DNA of 64,000 bases from Corynebacterium atypicum. GTDB lineage: Bacteria; Actinomycetota; Actinomycetes; Mycobacteriales; Mycobacteriaceae. The DNA lies in NCBI RefSeq assembly GCF_000732945.1, contig NZ_CP008944.1:1417784-1481783 (forward strand). Direction: 5' to 3'. Made by a program: the position numbers and the translations under genes. Shown piece after piece: positions 1-7,823 of the stretch (position 1 is the stretch's first letter; every line of letters begins with the position of its first letter). Under the pieces are notes generated by a model. It saw only the letters and a program-made list of their open reading frames with translations. It was not told the DNA's origin and ran no database searches.

Positions 1-731
1 CGCAGACCGCGATCACCACGAACGGTCTCGGGCTGGACAAGCGCGCGGCCAAGCTCGCCGAGGCCGGCCTGGACCGGGTCAACATATCGCTGGATACGCT
101 CGACCCGGAACACTACGCGCGGCTTACCCGCCGTGACCGCCACCAGGGCGTGCTCAAGGGCATCCAGGGGGCGCTGGACGCGGGGCTGACGCCGGTCAAG
201 ATCAATACAGTCATTATGCCCGGGATTAACGACGCCGACATCAACGAGCTCGCCGCCTTTGCTCTCTCTCGCGGCCTGGAGCTGCGCTTTATCGAGCAGA
301 TGCCGCTTGGCCCCCCGCACACGTGGGACCGCTCGGCGATGATCACCGCCGAGGACATCCTCGACGAACTCGCCCGACGCTTCGACCTCGAGCCGGCCGA
401 CAAGCCACGCGGCTCTGCTCCGGCGGCGCTGTGGCGGGCATGTGACCGGCTCAACCCAGAGGTGACCGGACTGATCGGGGTGATCGCCTCGGTGAGCCAC
501 CCGTTCTGCGCCGACTGCGATCGCACCCGGTTGACTACCGACGGCGCGGTGCGCAGCTGCCTGTTTTCGCGCGAGGAGACCTCGCTGAGGGATCTCATGC
601 GCGCCGGCGCCTCGGACGCCGAGTTGGCCCAGGCCTGGCAAGACGTGATGGCGCGCAAGAAGGCCGGGCACGGCATCGACGATCCCAGCTTTGTTCAGCC
701 ATCTCGCCCCATGTCCGCCATCGGCGGCTAG
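1..731 (+). CDS. moaA: GTP 3',8-cyclase MoaA, C-terminal part (5' end outside window)
   Basis: Radical-SAM enzyme that, with MoaC, converts GTP to cyclic pyranopterin monophosphate, the first step of molybdenum cofactor synthesis. The reading frame is open from base 3, so the start and the N-terminal CxxxCxxC SAM cluster lie upstream. Visible are the barrel segment RVNISLDTLDP, the conserved RFIEQMPLG, and the C-terminal second [4Fe-4S] site with the Cys-x2-Cys-x13-Cys spacing (CADCDRTRL...SCLF). The protein ends in Gly-Gly, the conserved tail needed for catalysis in MoaA. moeA follows after 56 bp on the same strand, so this is probably the first part of a Moco operon. Confidence 0.97.
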   Translation, partial: QTAITTNGLGLDKRAAKLAEAGLDRVNISLDTLDPEHYARLTRRDRHQGVLKGIQGALDAGLTPVKINTVIMPGINDADINELAAFALSRGLELRFIEQMPLGPPHTWDRSAMITAEDILDELARRFDLEPADKPRGSAPAALWRACDRLNPEVTGLIGVIASVSHPFCADCDRTRLTTDGAVRSCLFSREETSLRDLMRAGASDAELAQAWQDVMARKKAGHGIDDPSFVQPSRPMSAIGG

Positions 732-787
732 CCTGGGCTCCCCCGCACCACCTTGGTGGTCCCCGTTCCAGCGTCAGAAAGCTTCGC

Positions 788-2089
788 GTGACCCACACCG
801 ACTTCCCTGCCTCCACGCGCACGATTGATCAACACCTCGGCGCGGTTCTCGGGCTCGTTTCGCCAGCCCGCCCAGAGCGGGTATCCGTCCGCCAGCTGGG
901 TGGTGCCTCCGGCGCGGCGGGCGGCTACGTACGCCTGGCCGCTGACGCCACCGCCTTAGTTTCGGTGCCCCCGGCGCACGTCTCGGCCGTCGACGGCTTC
1001 GTCGCGCACGCGCACGATCTGGCCCCCGGCGTGCGCCTCGCCGTGGCCGGGGACATCCCAGCCGGGCATCCTCCCCTGCCGGTACCGCCGGGTCAGGCGG
1101 TGCGCATTATGACCGGGGCGCCGGTCCCCGCCACGAGTCGCGGCGAGCTCAAGGTTGTCCCGGTCGAAGACACCGATGCTCGGCGCACTGGCCCCGCACC
1201 GGACACAGTCACCGTGCGCGCGGTGCGCACCGGCCGCGATAACATCCGGCATGCCGGCGAGCACTTGCGCGTGGGCGATACCGTAGCGCCGGCGGGCACG
1301 CCGGTGGATCCAGGCACCCTTGCGGCCCTGATCTCGGCCGGAGTCGAAGAGGTCGAGGCCTTCCCGAAGCCCCGGGTGGCGGTCGTTACCACCGGAGACG
1401 AGCTCGCCCCCGCCGCCGCCCACGACCCCGGCCAGCCCAGCTGGACCATCCCCAACTCGAACGGCCCCATGCTCGCCGGGCTGGCACGCCGCTTCGGAGC
1501 CAACACCACCCACCACCACGTTCCCGATAGCGAGGCCGCGCTGGCCGCCGCGCTGGACCGGCTATCCGGCGACCGCGCAGCGGCCGCACCCGAGGCGGAC
1601 CTGATCGTGACGGCTGGGGGGATTTCCGCGGGCGCCTTCGACATCGTCAAGTCGCTGGGGCGCCGCGCGACCGCCCAGCGGCGGGCGCGGTTCGACTTCT
1701 ACCCCATCGCCATGCACCCCGGAAAGCCGCAGGGCTGCGGGCTCTGGGGGACGACCCCGGTGATCTGTCTGCCCGGCAACCCGGTTGCCGCCTGGGTATC
1801 CGCAGTCCTTTTTCTAGCTCCGGCCATCCGACGACTCGCCGGCGCCGCGGCGCCACACGGGTTGGCGGAGCTGCCCCACACCTTTCTTGAGGTCGCAGAA
1901 CCGGTTGCGACGCGCGACTTACGGGCCGTGGCGCGGCCGGCGCGTATCGACTGGGGCCGGGCGCGAGCGGTGTTTTCTCCGGCGCGCGGCTCGCACATGG
2001 TGGGCAGCCTCGCCGGCGCGGACGGGGTGTGTGTGGTGGAGCGCGGAAAGCTCGGGCCGGGTGACCAAGCACGCATTCTATTGGTCTAA
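788..2089 (+). CDS. moeA: Molybdopterin molybdenumtransferase MoeA (copy 1)
   Basis: 433 residues from a GTG start. MoeA inserts molybdenum into adenylylated molybdopterin to finish Moco. Support: the domain-I segment with VDGF near residues 64-67, VRIMTGAPVP (about 100-109), the MogA-like core with GDE, PNSNGPML and TAGGISAGAFD, and the PGKPQG...CLPGNPVAAWVS signature. The usual 'MDG(Y/F)A' motif reads VDGFV here, whereas the second copy at 5427-6626 keeps MDGFAV, so the two paralogues may have diverged. moaC begins 22 bp downstream. Family membership is secure; division of labour between the copies is unknown. Confidence 0.93.
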   Translation: MTHTDFPASTRTIDQHLGAVLGLVSPARPERVSVRQLGGASGAAGGYVRLAADATALVSVPPAHVSAVDGFVAHAHDLAPGVRLAVAGDIPAGHPPLPVPPGQAVRIMTGAPVPATSRGELKVVPVEDTDARRTGPAPDTVTVRAVRTGRDNIRHAGEHLRVGDTVAPAGTPVDPGTLAALISAGVEEVEAFPKPRVAVVTTGDELAPAAAHDPGQPSWTIPNSNGPMLAGLARRFGANTTHHHVPDSEAALAAALDRLSGDRAAAAPEADLIVTAGGISAGAFDIVKSLGRRATAQRRARFDFYPIAMHPGKPQGCGLWGTTPVICLPGNPVAAWVSAVLFLAPAIRRLAGAAAPHGLAELPHTFLEVAEPVATRDLRAVARPARIDWGRARAVFSPARGSHMVGSLAGADGVCVVERGKLGPGDQARILLV

Positions 2090-2098
2090 TCAGCTCGC

Positions 2099-2104
2099 TA
2101 CAGT
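2099..2104 (+). promoter_or_regulatory. Probable -10 hexamer (TACAGT) for leaderless moaC
   Basis: TACAGT lies exactly 7 nt before the moaC ATG, which would place the transcription start at or next to the A of the start codon. No Shine-Dalgarno sequence is visible. It overlaps the moeA/moaC junction, so moaC may have its own promoter inside the operon. Confidence 0.5.
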
Positions 2105-2111
2105 GGGTAGT

Positions 2112-2618
2112 ATGACCAATCCCCCAGACCTGGGACTGCCCCATATCGACTCGCGCGGCCAGGCCCGGATGGTCGACGTCACCGCAAAGACGCCGACCGT
2201 TCGCACGGCCACCGCGCGCGGCGAGGTCGCGTGCTCCGAGCGCATCCTAAAGGCGCTGCGCGACGGCACCGTACCTAAAGGCGACGTGATAGCCACCGCT
2301 CGGATAGCGGGCATCTCGGCCGCGAAGAAGGTGCCCGACCTGCTCCCGCTGGCTCATACCATCGGGGTGCACGGTTGTGTGGTAGACCTAGATATCACAC
2401 CGACCCATGTTGCGATCGAGGCCACCGTACGGACGGCCGACCGCACCGGCGTCGAGATGGAGGCACTGACCAGCGTGTCTGTGGCCGCGCTCGCGGTCAT
2501 CGACATGGTCAAAGGCGTCGATCGCTCTGCTTACATCCGGCGGCTTGCAATTGTGTCCAAATCAGGAGGCAGATCGGGCGATTGGTCGCGTCCGATGCCC
2601 GGCCAGAAAGAGGAATGA
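2112..2618 (+). CDS. moaC: Cyclic pyranopterin monophosphate synthase MoaC
   Basis: 168 residues. Works after MoaA in the first Moco step. Conserved features: GQARMVDVTAK near the N terminus, KGDVIATARIAGI, AAKKVPDLLPLAH (about residues 77-89), and the C-terminal TGVEMEALTSVSVAAL...MVKGVDR, which carries family active-site residues. The frame is open further upstream, but the homologous part begins at this ATG and a -10 box sits 7 nt before it. mobA starts 3 bp after the stop, indicating tight coupling. Confidence 0.96.
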   Translation: MTNPPDLGLPHIDSRGQARMVDVTAKTPTVRTATARGEVACSERILKALRDGTVPKGDVIATARIAGISAAKKVPDLLPLAHTIGVHGCVVDLDITPTHVAIEATVRTADRTGVEMEALTSVSVAALAVIDMVKGVDRSAYIRRLAIVSKSGGRSGDWSRPMPGQKEE

Positions 2619-2621
2619 TTC

Positions 2622-3218
2622 ATGTCCAGCATTCACGCCATCGTGCTCACCGGCGGCGAGGGAAAGCGCATGGGCCGCATCGACAAGGCCCAGGTGCGCG
2701 TCGGCGGGGTGCGGCTTCTCGACGCCGTGCTCGACCAGCTTCCCGGCCCGGAGATGCTCACTGTTGTCTCGCCCCGCGACAAGCTCGACCTTCCCGAGGG
2801 CGTGCGCCAGGTCAGCGAGAAGCCGGCGTTCGGCGGGCCCGTCGCGGGCATCGCCGAAGCCTTCGATGACACCTGCCGTTACACCATGGTGCTGCCCACC
2901 GACGCCCCCGACGCTCCGGCGCTGATCGCGCCGATGTACCACCACCTGCGCGCCCACGAGGACGCCGACGTGGTCGCTATCCGCGACGCGGAGGGCGTAG
3001 TGCAGCCACTGTGCTCGCTGTGGCGCACCCCGGCCTTGCGCGCCGCACTCGACGCCGTGGTCGCCGCCCACGGCGGCTCGCGCGACGCGGCCGCCAAGGA
3101 GCTCTTGGCCAACGCCACCGTGACCATCATGGAGGGCACCGGCGAGGAGGCCGACTACGACACCCTCGAGGAGCTCGCCGAGCGCGGCGAAGTTCGCATC
3201 CCCGAAAGCGAAAACTAG
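2622..3218 (+). CDS. mobA: Molybdenum cofactor guanylyltransferase-like protein (MobA family)
   Basis: 198 residues. Nucleotidyltransferase fold: N-terminal LTGGEGKRMGRIDKA matches the family LAGGxxxRMGxxK loop, and PTDAPDAP corresponds to the metal-binding Asp region. MobA adds GMP to Moco to give the bis-MGD form used by NarG-type reductases, which fits the narGHJI genes downstream. Some actinobacterial homologues transfer CMP or act on other pterins, so the donor is uncertain. It ends 23 bp before the convergent stop of moeB. Confidence 0.87.
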   Translation: MSSIHAIVLTGGEGKRMGRIDKAQVRVGGVRLLDAVLDQLPGPEMLTVVSPRDKLDLPEGVRQVSEKPAFGGPVAGIAEAFDDTCRYTMVLPTDAPDAPALIAPMYHHLRAHEDADVVAIRDAEGVVQPLCSLWRTPALRAALDAVVAAHGGSRDAAAKELLANATVTIMEGTGEEADYDTLEELAERGEVRIPESEN

Positions 3219-3240
3219 CTCCGCGGGCGGGCCGGCGCGG

Positions 3241-4416
3241 CTAGAAGCTGTGCCGGTCCAGCCAGCCGTCGATGCCACCGCGCAGGCTCATAAGCCCGCG
3301 GTAGCCCCGCTTGTGCAGCTGCGCTACCGCCCGCGCTGAGCGCACCCCGCCGGCGCAGTACACGACGATGGGCCCGGAGAACTCCCGGGCCGGCGCGCCG
3401 TCAATATCCGGGATCTCGCTTCCCACAAGGATCTCACCCAACCTCAGGTGCACGGCCCCGGGCAGCCGATAGTTATCCCACTCGTGGTCCTCGCGCACGT
3501 CGAGCAGCGCCGCGCCTTCTGGGATCTCATCGACTTCCACGATCCGATCCTCGGCCAGCTCGCCGCCGCGCGCGCCACCCGCGTCCCTCGCACCGTGGTT
3601 CCCTGCAGCCATCTCGCAAGCTAGTCCATCCGGTCCCGCAGGCTTGGCGAGCAACTCGCCGGCGCGCACCGCGCGCGCGATATCCGCGTTCGGCTGCACC
3701 GGAACATACTCCCACCGGCCGCCCAGCGAGTCGAGGAACGCGAGCGTGCCGATCAAGGGCGTACCCACACCGGTGACCACCTTGATCGCCTCCATCGCCA
3801 AAAGCGAGCCAACCTCTCCGACCACCGGGCCCAAGACGCCAGCCTCAGCGCAACTCGGCACCGCCCCCGGCGGCGGGGCCACCGGGAAGAGGTCCTCATA
3901 GACCGGTCCGACTCGGGCGTCGAAGACCGAGGCCTGGGCCTCGAAGCCCAGGATGGAGCCCCACACGTGCGCAATGCCCAGGTTCGCGCATGCCCAGCTG
4001 GCCGTGTGCCGCGCCGGGAAGTTATCCGCACCGTCGATAAGCACGTCCGCGCCGTCAAGCACCCCGAGCGCGGTTGCCGGCTCCAAGCGCTGCGAGACGG
4101 CCGTGACCGTGATGTCTGGATTGAGCTCGAGCATCGCCTGGCGCGCAGAATCGGCTTTAAGCTGGCCGACTCGCGCGGTGGAGTGGATGACCTGCCGGTG
4201 CAGGTTACTCAGCTCCACGTGGTCATCGTCGATCACCGTGATCCGGCCCACTCCAGCGCCAGCCAGGTAAAGCAGGGCGGGCGCGCCTAGCCCACCCGCG
4301 CCGAGCACCGCGACGTGAGCCCCGGCCAGTTTTTCCTGACCCGCCATGCCGAAGCCGGCCAGCGCAATCTGGCGGCGATAGCGGCCCAGCGACTCGATGC
4401 CTTGCCCCCGGCTCAT
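3241..4416 (-). CDS. moeB: MoeB/ThiF adenylyltransferase fused to a rhodanese domain
   Basis: 391 residues from the ATG at 4416. E1-like enzyme that adenylylates the C-terminal glycine of MoaD. N-terminal domain: ATP loop VLGAGGLGAPALLYLAGAGVG, DDDHVELSNLHRQ, and the catalytic-cysteine loop PSCAEAGVLG. C-terminal rhodanese domain (about 290-391) has an active-site loop CAGGVRS able to carry a persulfide. The position where many MoeB/ThiF proteins have a zinc CxxC reads GPVYEDLFP, so that zinc site looks absent. The start overlaps the moaE stop as ATGA, indicating translational coupling. Confidence 0.92.
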   Translation of the reverse strand: MSRGQGIESLGRYRRQIALAGFGMAGQEKLAGAHVAVLGAGGLGAPALLYLAGAGVGRITVIDDDHVELSNLHRQVIHSTARVGQLKADSARQAMLELNPDITVTAVSQRLEPATALGVLDGADVLIDGADNFPARHTASWACANLGIAHVWGSILGFEAQASVFDARVGPVYEDLFPVAPPPGAVPSCAEAGVLGPVVGEVGSLLAMEAIKVVTGVGTPLIGTLAFLDSLGGRWEYVPVQPNADIARAVRAGELLAKPAGPDGLACEMAAGNHGARDAGGARGGELAEDRIVEVDEIPEGAALLDVREDHEWDNYRLPGAVHLRLGEILVGSEIPDIDGAPAREFSGPIVVYCAGGVRSARAVAQLHKRGYRGLMSLRGGIDGWLDRHSF

Positions 4417-4910
4417 TCCAGCCCCACCCACTGGTGGCTGCCGTCGGCGCGCTCCTGGTCCTTCCACACTGGAACTCTGGCCTTGACCTCGTCGACCACC
4501 TCGATCAGCGCACCGAACGCGCCGGCGCGGTGCGCGGCGGCGACCACCACGAGGAAAGCGACGTCGCCTACCTGGAGGTCCCCGGTGCGGTGCGCCGCCC
4601 AGATGCGCGCCTGGGGGTGGTGGGCGATGACCTCGCCGGCGACCTCGTGCATCACGCTCGCCGCGCTGGGATGCGCGCTATAGGTCAACGCCTTGACCCC
4701 TGCGCCGCCGTCGTGATCGCGCACGACGCCCTCGAACGTGACCACGGCCCCCATCGCGGGCGTCGAGGTCTCCCGCTTGGCCTCCTCAAGGCGGCCCTCT
4801 AGGGGCTCGTCGGTGAGGAACGCTGCGATCACCTTGCCGGTCTGCTCGCGCACGTACTCCGGATCCGCTCCCGGTTCGACCGGGCTGGCGGCTTGATGGT
4901 CAGTGTGCAT
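4413..4910 (-). CDS. moaE: Molybdopterin synthase large subunit MoaE
   Basis: 165 residues. Catalytic subunit of molybdopterin synthase; takes sulfur from MoaD thiocarboxylate. Visible family features: GAVVTFEGVVRDHD (about 60-73), the LTYSAHPSAA region, IWAAHRTGDLQVGD, the AAAHRAGAF segment, and the C-terminal KARVPVWKDQ containing the catalytic lysines. I chose the ATG at 4910; it overlaps the end of the upstream mog gene by 11 bp, and moeB overlaps its stop by 4 bp. The order mog-moaE-moeB is therefore one tight transcription unit. Confidence 0.95.
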   Translation of the reverse strand: MHTDHQAASPVEPGADPEYVREQTGKVIAAFLTDEPLEGRLEEAKRETSTPAMGAVVTFEGVVRDHDGGAGVKALTYSAHPSAASVMHEVAGEVIAHHPQARIWAAHRTGDLQVGDVAFLVVVAAAHRAGAFGALIEVVDEVKARVPVWKDQERADGSHQWVGLE

Positions 4911-5409
4911 GCTTTCCCTCCAGCATGTCGACGAGGTGTTCAATGAGCGGATCGAGAGTGGCGATGGCGTCTTTGACGGCACCGCGAGACCCAGGCAGGG
5001 TCATCACAAAGGTCCGCCCCACCGTGCCGGCGACCGCGCGTGAGAGCACCGCGTGCGGGGTTGCGGCAAACCCCCGGGCGAAGAAGGCGTGGACCACCCC
5101 GTCGAGCTTTTGCTCAAGGTGTGGCTCGACGGCCTCGATCGTGCGATCGTCCGGGGTGATCCCGGTCCCGCCCGTGGTCAACAGCACGCGCGGAAGGCTG
5201 GCAGAGTCTTCGAGCAGCGGATTCAAAAAGCCCTCGATGTCGCGGTCTGCCACCACCGTGGCGTCGGGCACGCTAAAGCCGCGCCGCCGCAGCCAGTCGA
5301 CGAGTACCGGCCCGGTCCGGTCGGTGTACGTGCCATCGGCTGCTCGCGTCGAGGCGACGACGACGAGCGCGCTCGGGGCCGCCCCGTCTTTCGTTGAAGT
5401 CGAAGTCAT
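4900..5409 (-). CDS. mog: Molybdopterin adenylyltransferase-like protein (MogA/MoaB, copy 1)
   Basis: 169 residues from the ATG at 5409. MogA/MoaB proteins activate molybdopterin with AMP before metal insertion by MoeA. Support: VVVASTRAADGTYTDRTGPVLVDWL at the N terminus, LLTTGGTGITPDDRT (about 75-89), a TGGTG core typical of the family, and the C-terminal MTLPGSRGAVKDAI segment. moeA copy 2 lies 17 bp upstream and moaE overlaps downstream. A second family member is at 7007-7573. Sequence alone does not show which copy is the main enzyme. Confidence 0.92.
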   Translation of the reverse strand: MTSTSTKDGAAPSALVVVASTRAADGTYTDRTGPVLVDWLRRRGFSVPDATVVADRDIEGFLNPLLEDSASLPRVLLTTGGTGITPDDRTIEAVEPHLEQKLDGVVHAFFARGFAATPHAVLSRAVAGTVGRTFVMTLPGSRGAVKDAIATLDPLIEHLVDMLEGKHAH

Positions 5410-5426
5410 AATCCCTCCATTGTCTG

Positions 5427-6626
5427 TTACCCCGCCGCAAGCGGCAAGATCTTTACTACCTCCGAGCGCCCGTACGCCACCCCGGGGCCGACCTCGATGA
5501 GGCAGTTGGCCCCCACGGCCTGGGAAATGAGGTGGCTTCCGGGTCCGCCGAGGGCCCGCACCCACAGTTGCCCAGCCTCGTCTGCCCAGTACTGCCCGCG
5601 GCGCCATTGGGTGCGCCCGTCTACGAGCCCGGCAAGCTCGTGATCCAGGCGCGCGGCCGTCTCCTTCGGGGCCTGGCCGAGGACGGGGGCGACAAAGACT
5701 CGGAAGCTCACCATAGTAGAAACCGGATTGCCGGGCAGGCAGATCACCGGCACCCCGGCGAACGTGGACAGCCCTTGCGGCCCGCCGGGCTGCTGGGCAA
5801 CGTGGCCGAACCAGGACTGCTCGTTTTCTAAGACTATGCGGATGACCTCAAAGCGCCCGTGGCTGATGCCGCCGGAGGTGATGATCACGTCCGGGTTCTC
5901 CTCGGCCACCGCGCGGTCAAGGTCTGCGGCTAGTTTTTCCGGGTCATCGTCGGTGTGCACCAGGCCCACCGGATGCAGCCCGTAGGCCTTACACAGAGCG
6001 TGCAGCATCGGCCCGTTCGAGTCCGGGATACTCGCGCCCCCGCGCCCGCCGACTTCCTTGCCGCCGGTGACGATGAGCACCCTGGGCGCGTGCTGGATCG
6101 TCACCGTCTCGACCCCCGCGTTGATGAGGGCGGCCAGGGCGATCGGGTCGACGACGCTGCCGGCGGGGGCGATCACTGCGCCGGCGGCGATGCCACTGCC
6201 GGCCGCGCGGATGAACGCGCCCGCCGTGGTCGTCGGAACACTGACTTCCCCGGCCTCGTCGGCGGCGTCGAAAAGCCCGGGCGTGCACTTTTCTACGGGC
6301 ACGATCGCGGCGGTGCCCCGCGGCAGCTTCGCGCCCGTCATCACCGGGATCGCGCGTCCGCTCACCCCCTCTGGCACCACCTCGTCGGGGTCCACTCCTG
6401 CGGAGACGGTCGGCCCCACGGCCAAGGAACCCGGCAGGCTTGCCAGGCTCGCCGCGTCGACGGCAAAGCCGTCCATCTGGGAGTTATCAAAACGCGGGGA
6501 GGCGGACTCGGCGCGGGCATCGCTGACCAGGCGGTGCCCCACAGCGTGCACTGGGGATTCCTCGCGGTGGGGCTGCCGGCCAACGAGGTCAGCTACGTGT
6601 TGGCGGTGTGTGGAAACGGATCGCAT
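5427..6626 (-). CDS. moeA: Molybdopterin molybdenumtransferase MoeA (copy 2)
   Basis: 399 residues from the ATG at 6626, preceded by an AAGGTGAAAG ribosome site. Contains the canonical NSQMDGFAVDA motif, IPVMTGAKLPRGT, the PDSNGPMLHAL segment, ITSGGISHGRFEV, and CLPGNPVSTMVSF. This copy keeps motifs that copy 1 (788-2089) has altered, so it is the better candidate for the housekeeping enzyme. It is the first gene of a minus-strand unit moeA-mog-moaE-moeB and diverges from moaD, leaving a 57-bp shared promoter region. Confidence 0.93.
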   Translation of the reverse strand: MRSVSTHRQHVADLVGRQPHREESPVHAVGHRLVSDARAESASPRFDNSQMDGFAVDAASLASLPGSLAVGPTVSAGVDPDEVVPEGVSGRAIPVMTGAKLPRGTAAIVPVEKCTPGLFDAADEAGEVSVPTTTAGAFIRAAGSGIAAGAVIAPAGSVVDPIALAALINAGVETVTIQHAPRVLIVTGGKEVGGRGGASIPDSNGPMLHALCKAYGLHPVGLVHTDDDPEKLAADLDRAVAEENPDVIITSGGISHGRFEVIRIVLENEQSWFGHVAQQPGGPQGLSTFAGVPVICLPGNPVSTMVSFRVFVAPVLGQAPKETAARLDHELAGLVDGRTQWRRGQYWADEAGQLWVRALGGPGSHLISQAVGANCLIEVGPGVAYGRSEVVKILPLAAG

Positions 6627-6670
6627 AGGGCTTTCACCTTGAAGATTCTGGTTAACGGGGGCCAGACCGG

Positions 6671-6676
6671 TACGGT
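6671..6676 (+). promoter_or_regulatory. Probable -10 hexamer (TACGGT) for leaderless moaD
   Basis: TACGGT sits 7 nt before the moaD ATG, the same geometry as moaC. No ribosome site is visible between them. Confidence 0.45.
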
Positions 6677-6683
6677 CAACCTC

Positions 6684-6947
6684 ATGTCCACGATAGATGT
6701 TCACTACTTTGCCGCAGCCCGGGCGGCCGCGGGGGTGGCCACCGAGCAAGTCCCGCGGCCTGCGACCTTGGGCGAGCTCATCGCGGATCTCGGGTCCCGC
6801 CACAAAGGAACGACGCAAGGCGGCATGTCGCTCGCCGAAGTGCTCGCCAGGTGCACCTTCCTTATCGACGGCGCGCGAAGCGACACCTCGGCATCACTCG
6901 GCAGCGCCCAGCGCGTCGACTGCCTTCCCCCCTTCGCGGGCGGCTAG
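6684..6947 (+). CDS. moaD: Molybdopterin synthase sulfur-carrier subunit MoaD
   Basis: 87 residues, ubiquitin-like. The N-terminal DVHYFAAARAAAG and the C-terminal LPPFAGG with terminal Gly-Gly identify MoaD; the last glycine is adenylylated by MoeB and converted to a thiocarboxylate that feeds MoaE. It is transcribed divergently from the moeA-mog-moaE-moeB unit that encodes its partners. The start is set by homology and by the -10 box 7 nt upstream. Confidence 0.94.
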   Translation: MSTIDVHYFAAARAAAGVATEQVPRPATLGELIADLGSRHKGTTQGGMSLAEVLARCTFLIDGARSDTSASLGSAQRVDCLPPFAGG

Positions 6948-6970
6948 GCCTGAGCTCACAGCCCGCGCCG

Positions 6971-7005
6971 CCGGGGGTCGCCGCCTGCGGCAGGCGACTA
7001 CCCCG
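6971..7005. terminator. Hairpin between convergent moaD and mog/moaB
   Basis: CCGGGGGTCGCC pairs with GGCGACTACCCCGG around a short GC-rich loop, with a small bulge. No T-run is present on either side. It lies in the 59-bp gap between two convergent stops and may serve both. Confidence 0.45.
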
Positions 7006-7006
7006 G

Positions 7007-7573
7007 CTACTGGCACCGGGCGCCGAGCTGGTTGAAGATGCTCGGAATCAAGGGGGCGATCACCGCTACGGCGTCCGCGGCGCCGCCGGACGAACCGGGT
7101 GCGTTGACGATGAGGCTGCCCTGCGGGCTGCGCGCGGTCAACCCGATGATGCCGCGGGCTAATCCAGCCTTGTCGCTTGCTTGCAGGCCTTTGATCAACA
7201 CCTGATTTTCCAGCCCCGTCAGCCGCGTCGTGATGCGCTCGGCGGTGACCTCGGGGGTGCGGTTGCGCGGGTTGAGGCCCGTTCCTCCGCTGGTGAAGAC
7301 CACCCGCGCCCCGCTGGCAAGCGCCTGGTCGATGGCGGTGGCCACCGCGTCTGAGCCTTCCGGGACGACCACGATGGGCGCAACTGCGCAACCGGCGTCC
7401 TGGAGGGCATCCACGATGACGGGCCCAGACTTGCCCCTTCGCTCGCCGTGTGCGACGCGGTCGGAGACCACGATGACGGCGGCGATCAGCTCCGCGCCGT
7501 CGATGTCAAGGAGTGCGGGCGTCTTGCTCCTCTCGGACGCGCCGGACTGCGTCGGTGCGGGGGTATCTACCAT
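7007..7573 (-). CDS. moaB: Molybdopterin adenylyltransferase-like protein (MogA/MoaB, copy 2)
   Basis: 188 residues. Same family as 4900-5409: AAVIVVSDRVAHGERRGKSGPVIVD, VFTSGGTGLNPRNRTPEV (the SGGTG core), the LARGIIGLT motif typical of MoaB/MogA, and NAPGSSGGAADAV. Residues 1-28 form a nonconserved polar lead-in. It is convergent with moaD and divergent from narK. The resemblance to MoaB is somewhat stronger than that of copy 1 because of the intact R-G-I-x-G-L-T stretch. Exact role, and whether it is redundant with copy 1, is unknown. Confidence 0.9.
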   Translation of the reverse strand: MVDTPAPTQSGASERSKTPALLDIDGAELIAAVIVVSDRVAHGERRGKSGPVIVDALQDAGCAVAPIVVVPEGSDAVATAIDQALASGARVVFTSGGTGLNPRNRTPEVTAERITTRLTGLENQVLIKGLQASDKAGLARGIIGLTARSPQGSLIVNAPGSSGGAADAVAVIAPLIPSIFNQLGARCQ

Positions 7574-7645
7574 GGGGGTGGCACCCCTTTCTACGGGTTA
7601 GTTCGGGTTTTCCCTTTGACGCTACACCGTCGCCGGTACTGAGAA

Positions 7646-7665
7646 GCAATTTTGCATTTACGCAA
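7646..7665. promoter_or_regulatory. Overlapping GCAA/TTGC inverted repeats upstream of narK
   Basis: GCAATTTTGC (7646-7655) overlaps TTGCATTTACGCAA (7652-7665), giving three alternating half-sites in an AT-rich gap between the divergent moaB and narK. A TATTAT hexamer (7732-7737) further down could be a narK -10 box. The half-sites faintly recall RamB-type sites of corynebacteria, but I cannot assign a regulator. Confidence 0.4.
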
Positions 7666-7823
7666 TAAATCCATACCCTAAATCAGCACGGGTTTATCCG
7701 TAACAATTTAGCAAATGCCAGCTCAACGCCGTATTATTAAGTTTAAGTTCCTTCGGGGATTTTCTAATCATTCCGCCCTCGTTCGGGCCTTACGCCCGGC
7801 TTAACTTACGCAAGGTGGCATCC

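Noticed and set aside
6684..7573. Small genes on both strands between moaD and moaB
   Set aside because: The alternative frames are Arg- or Ala-rich shadows of moaD and moaB, and the real gap is only 59 bp with a hairpin.
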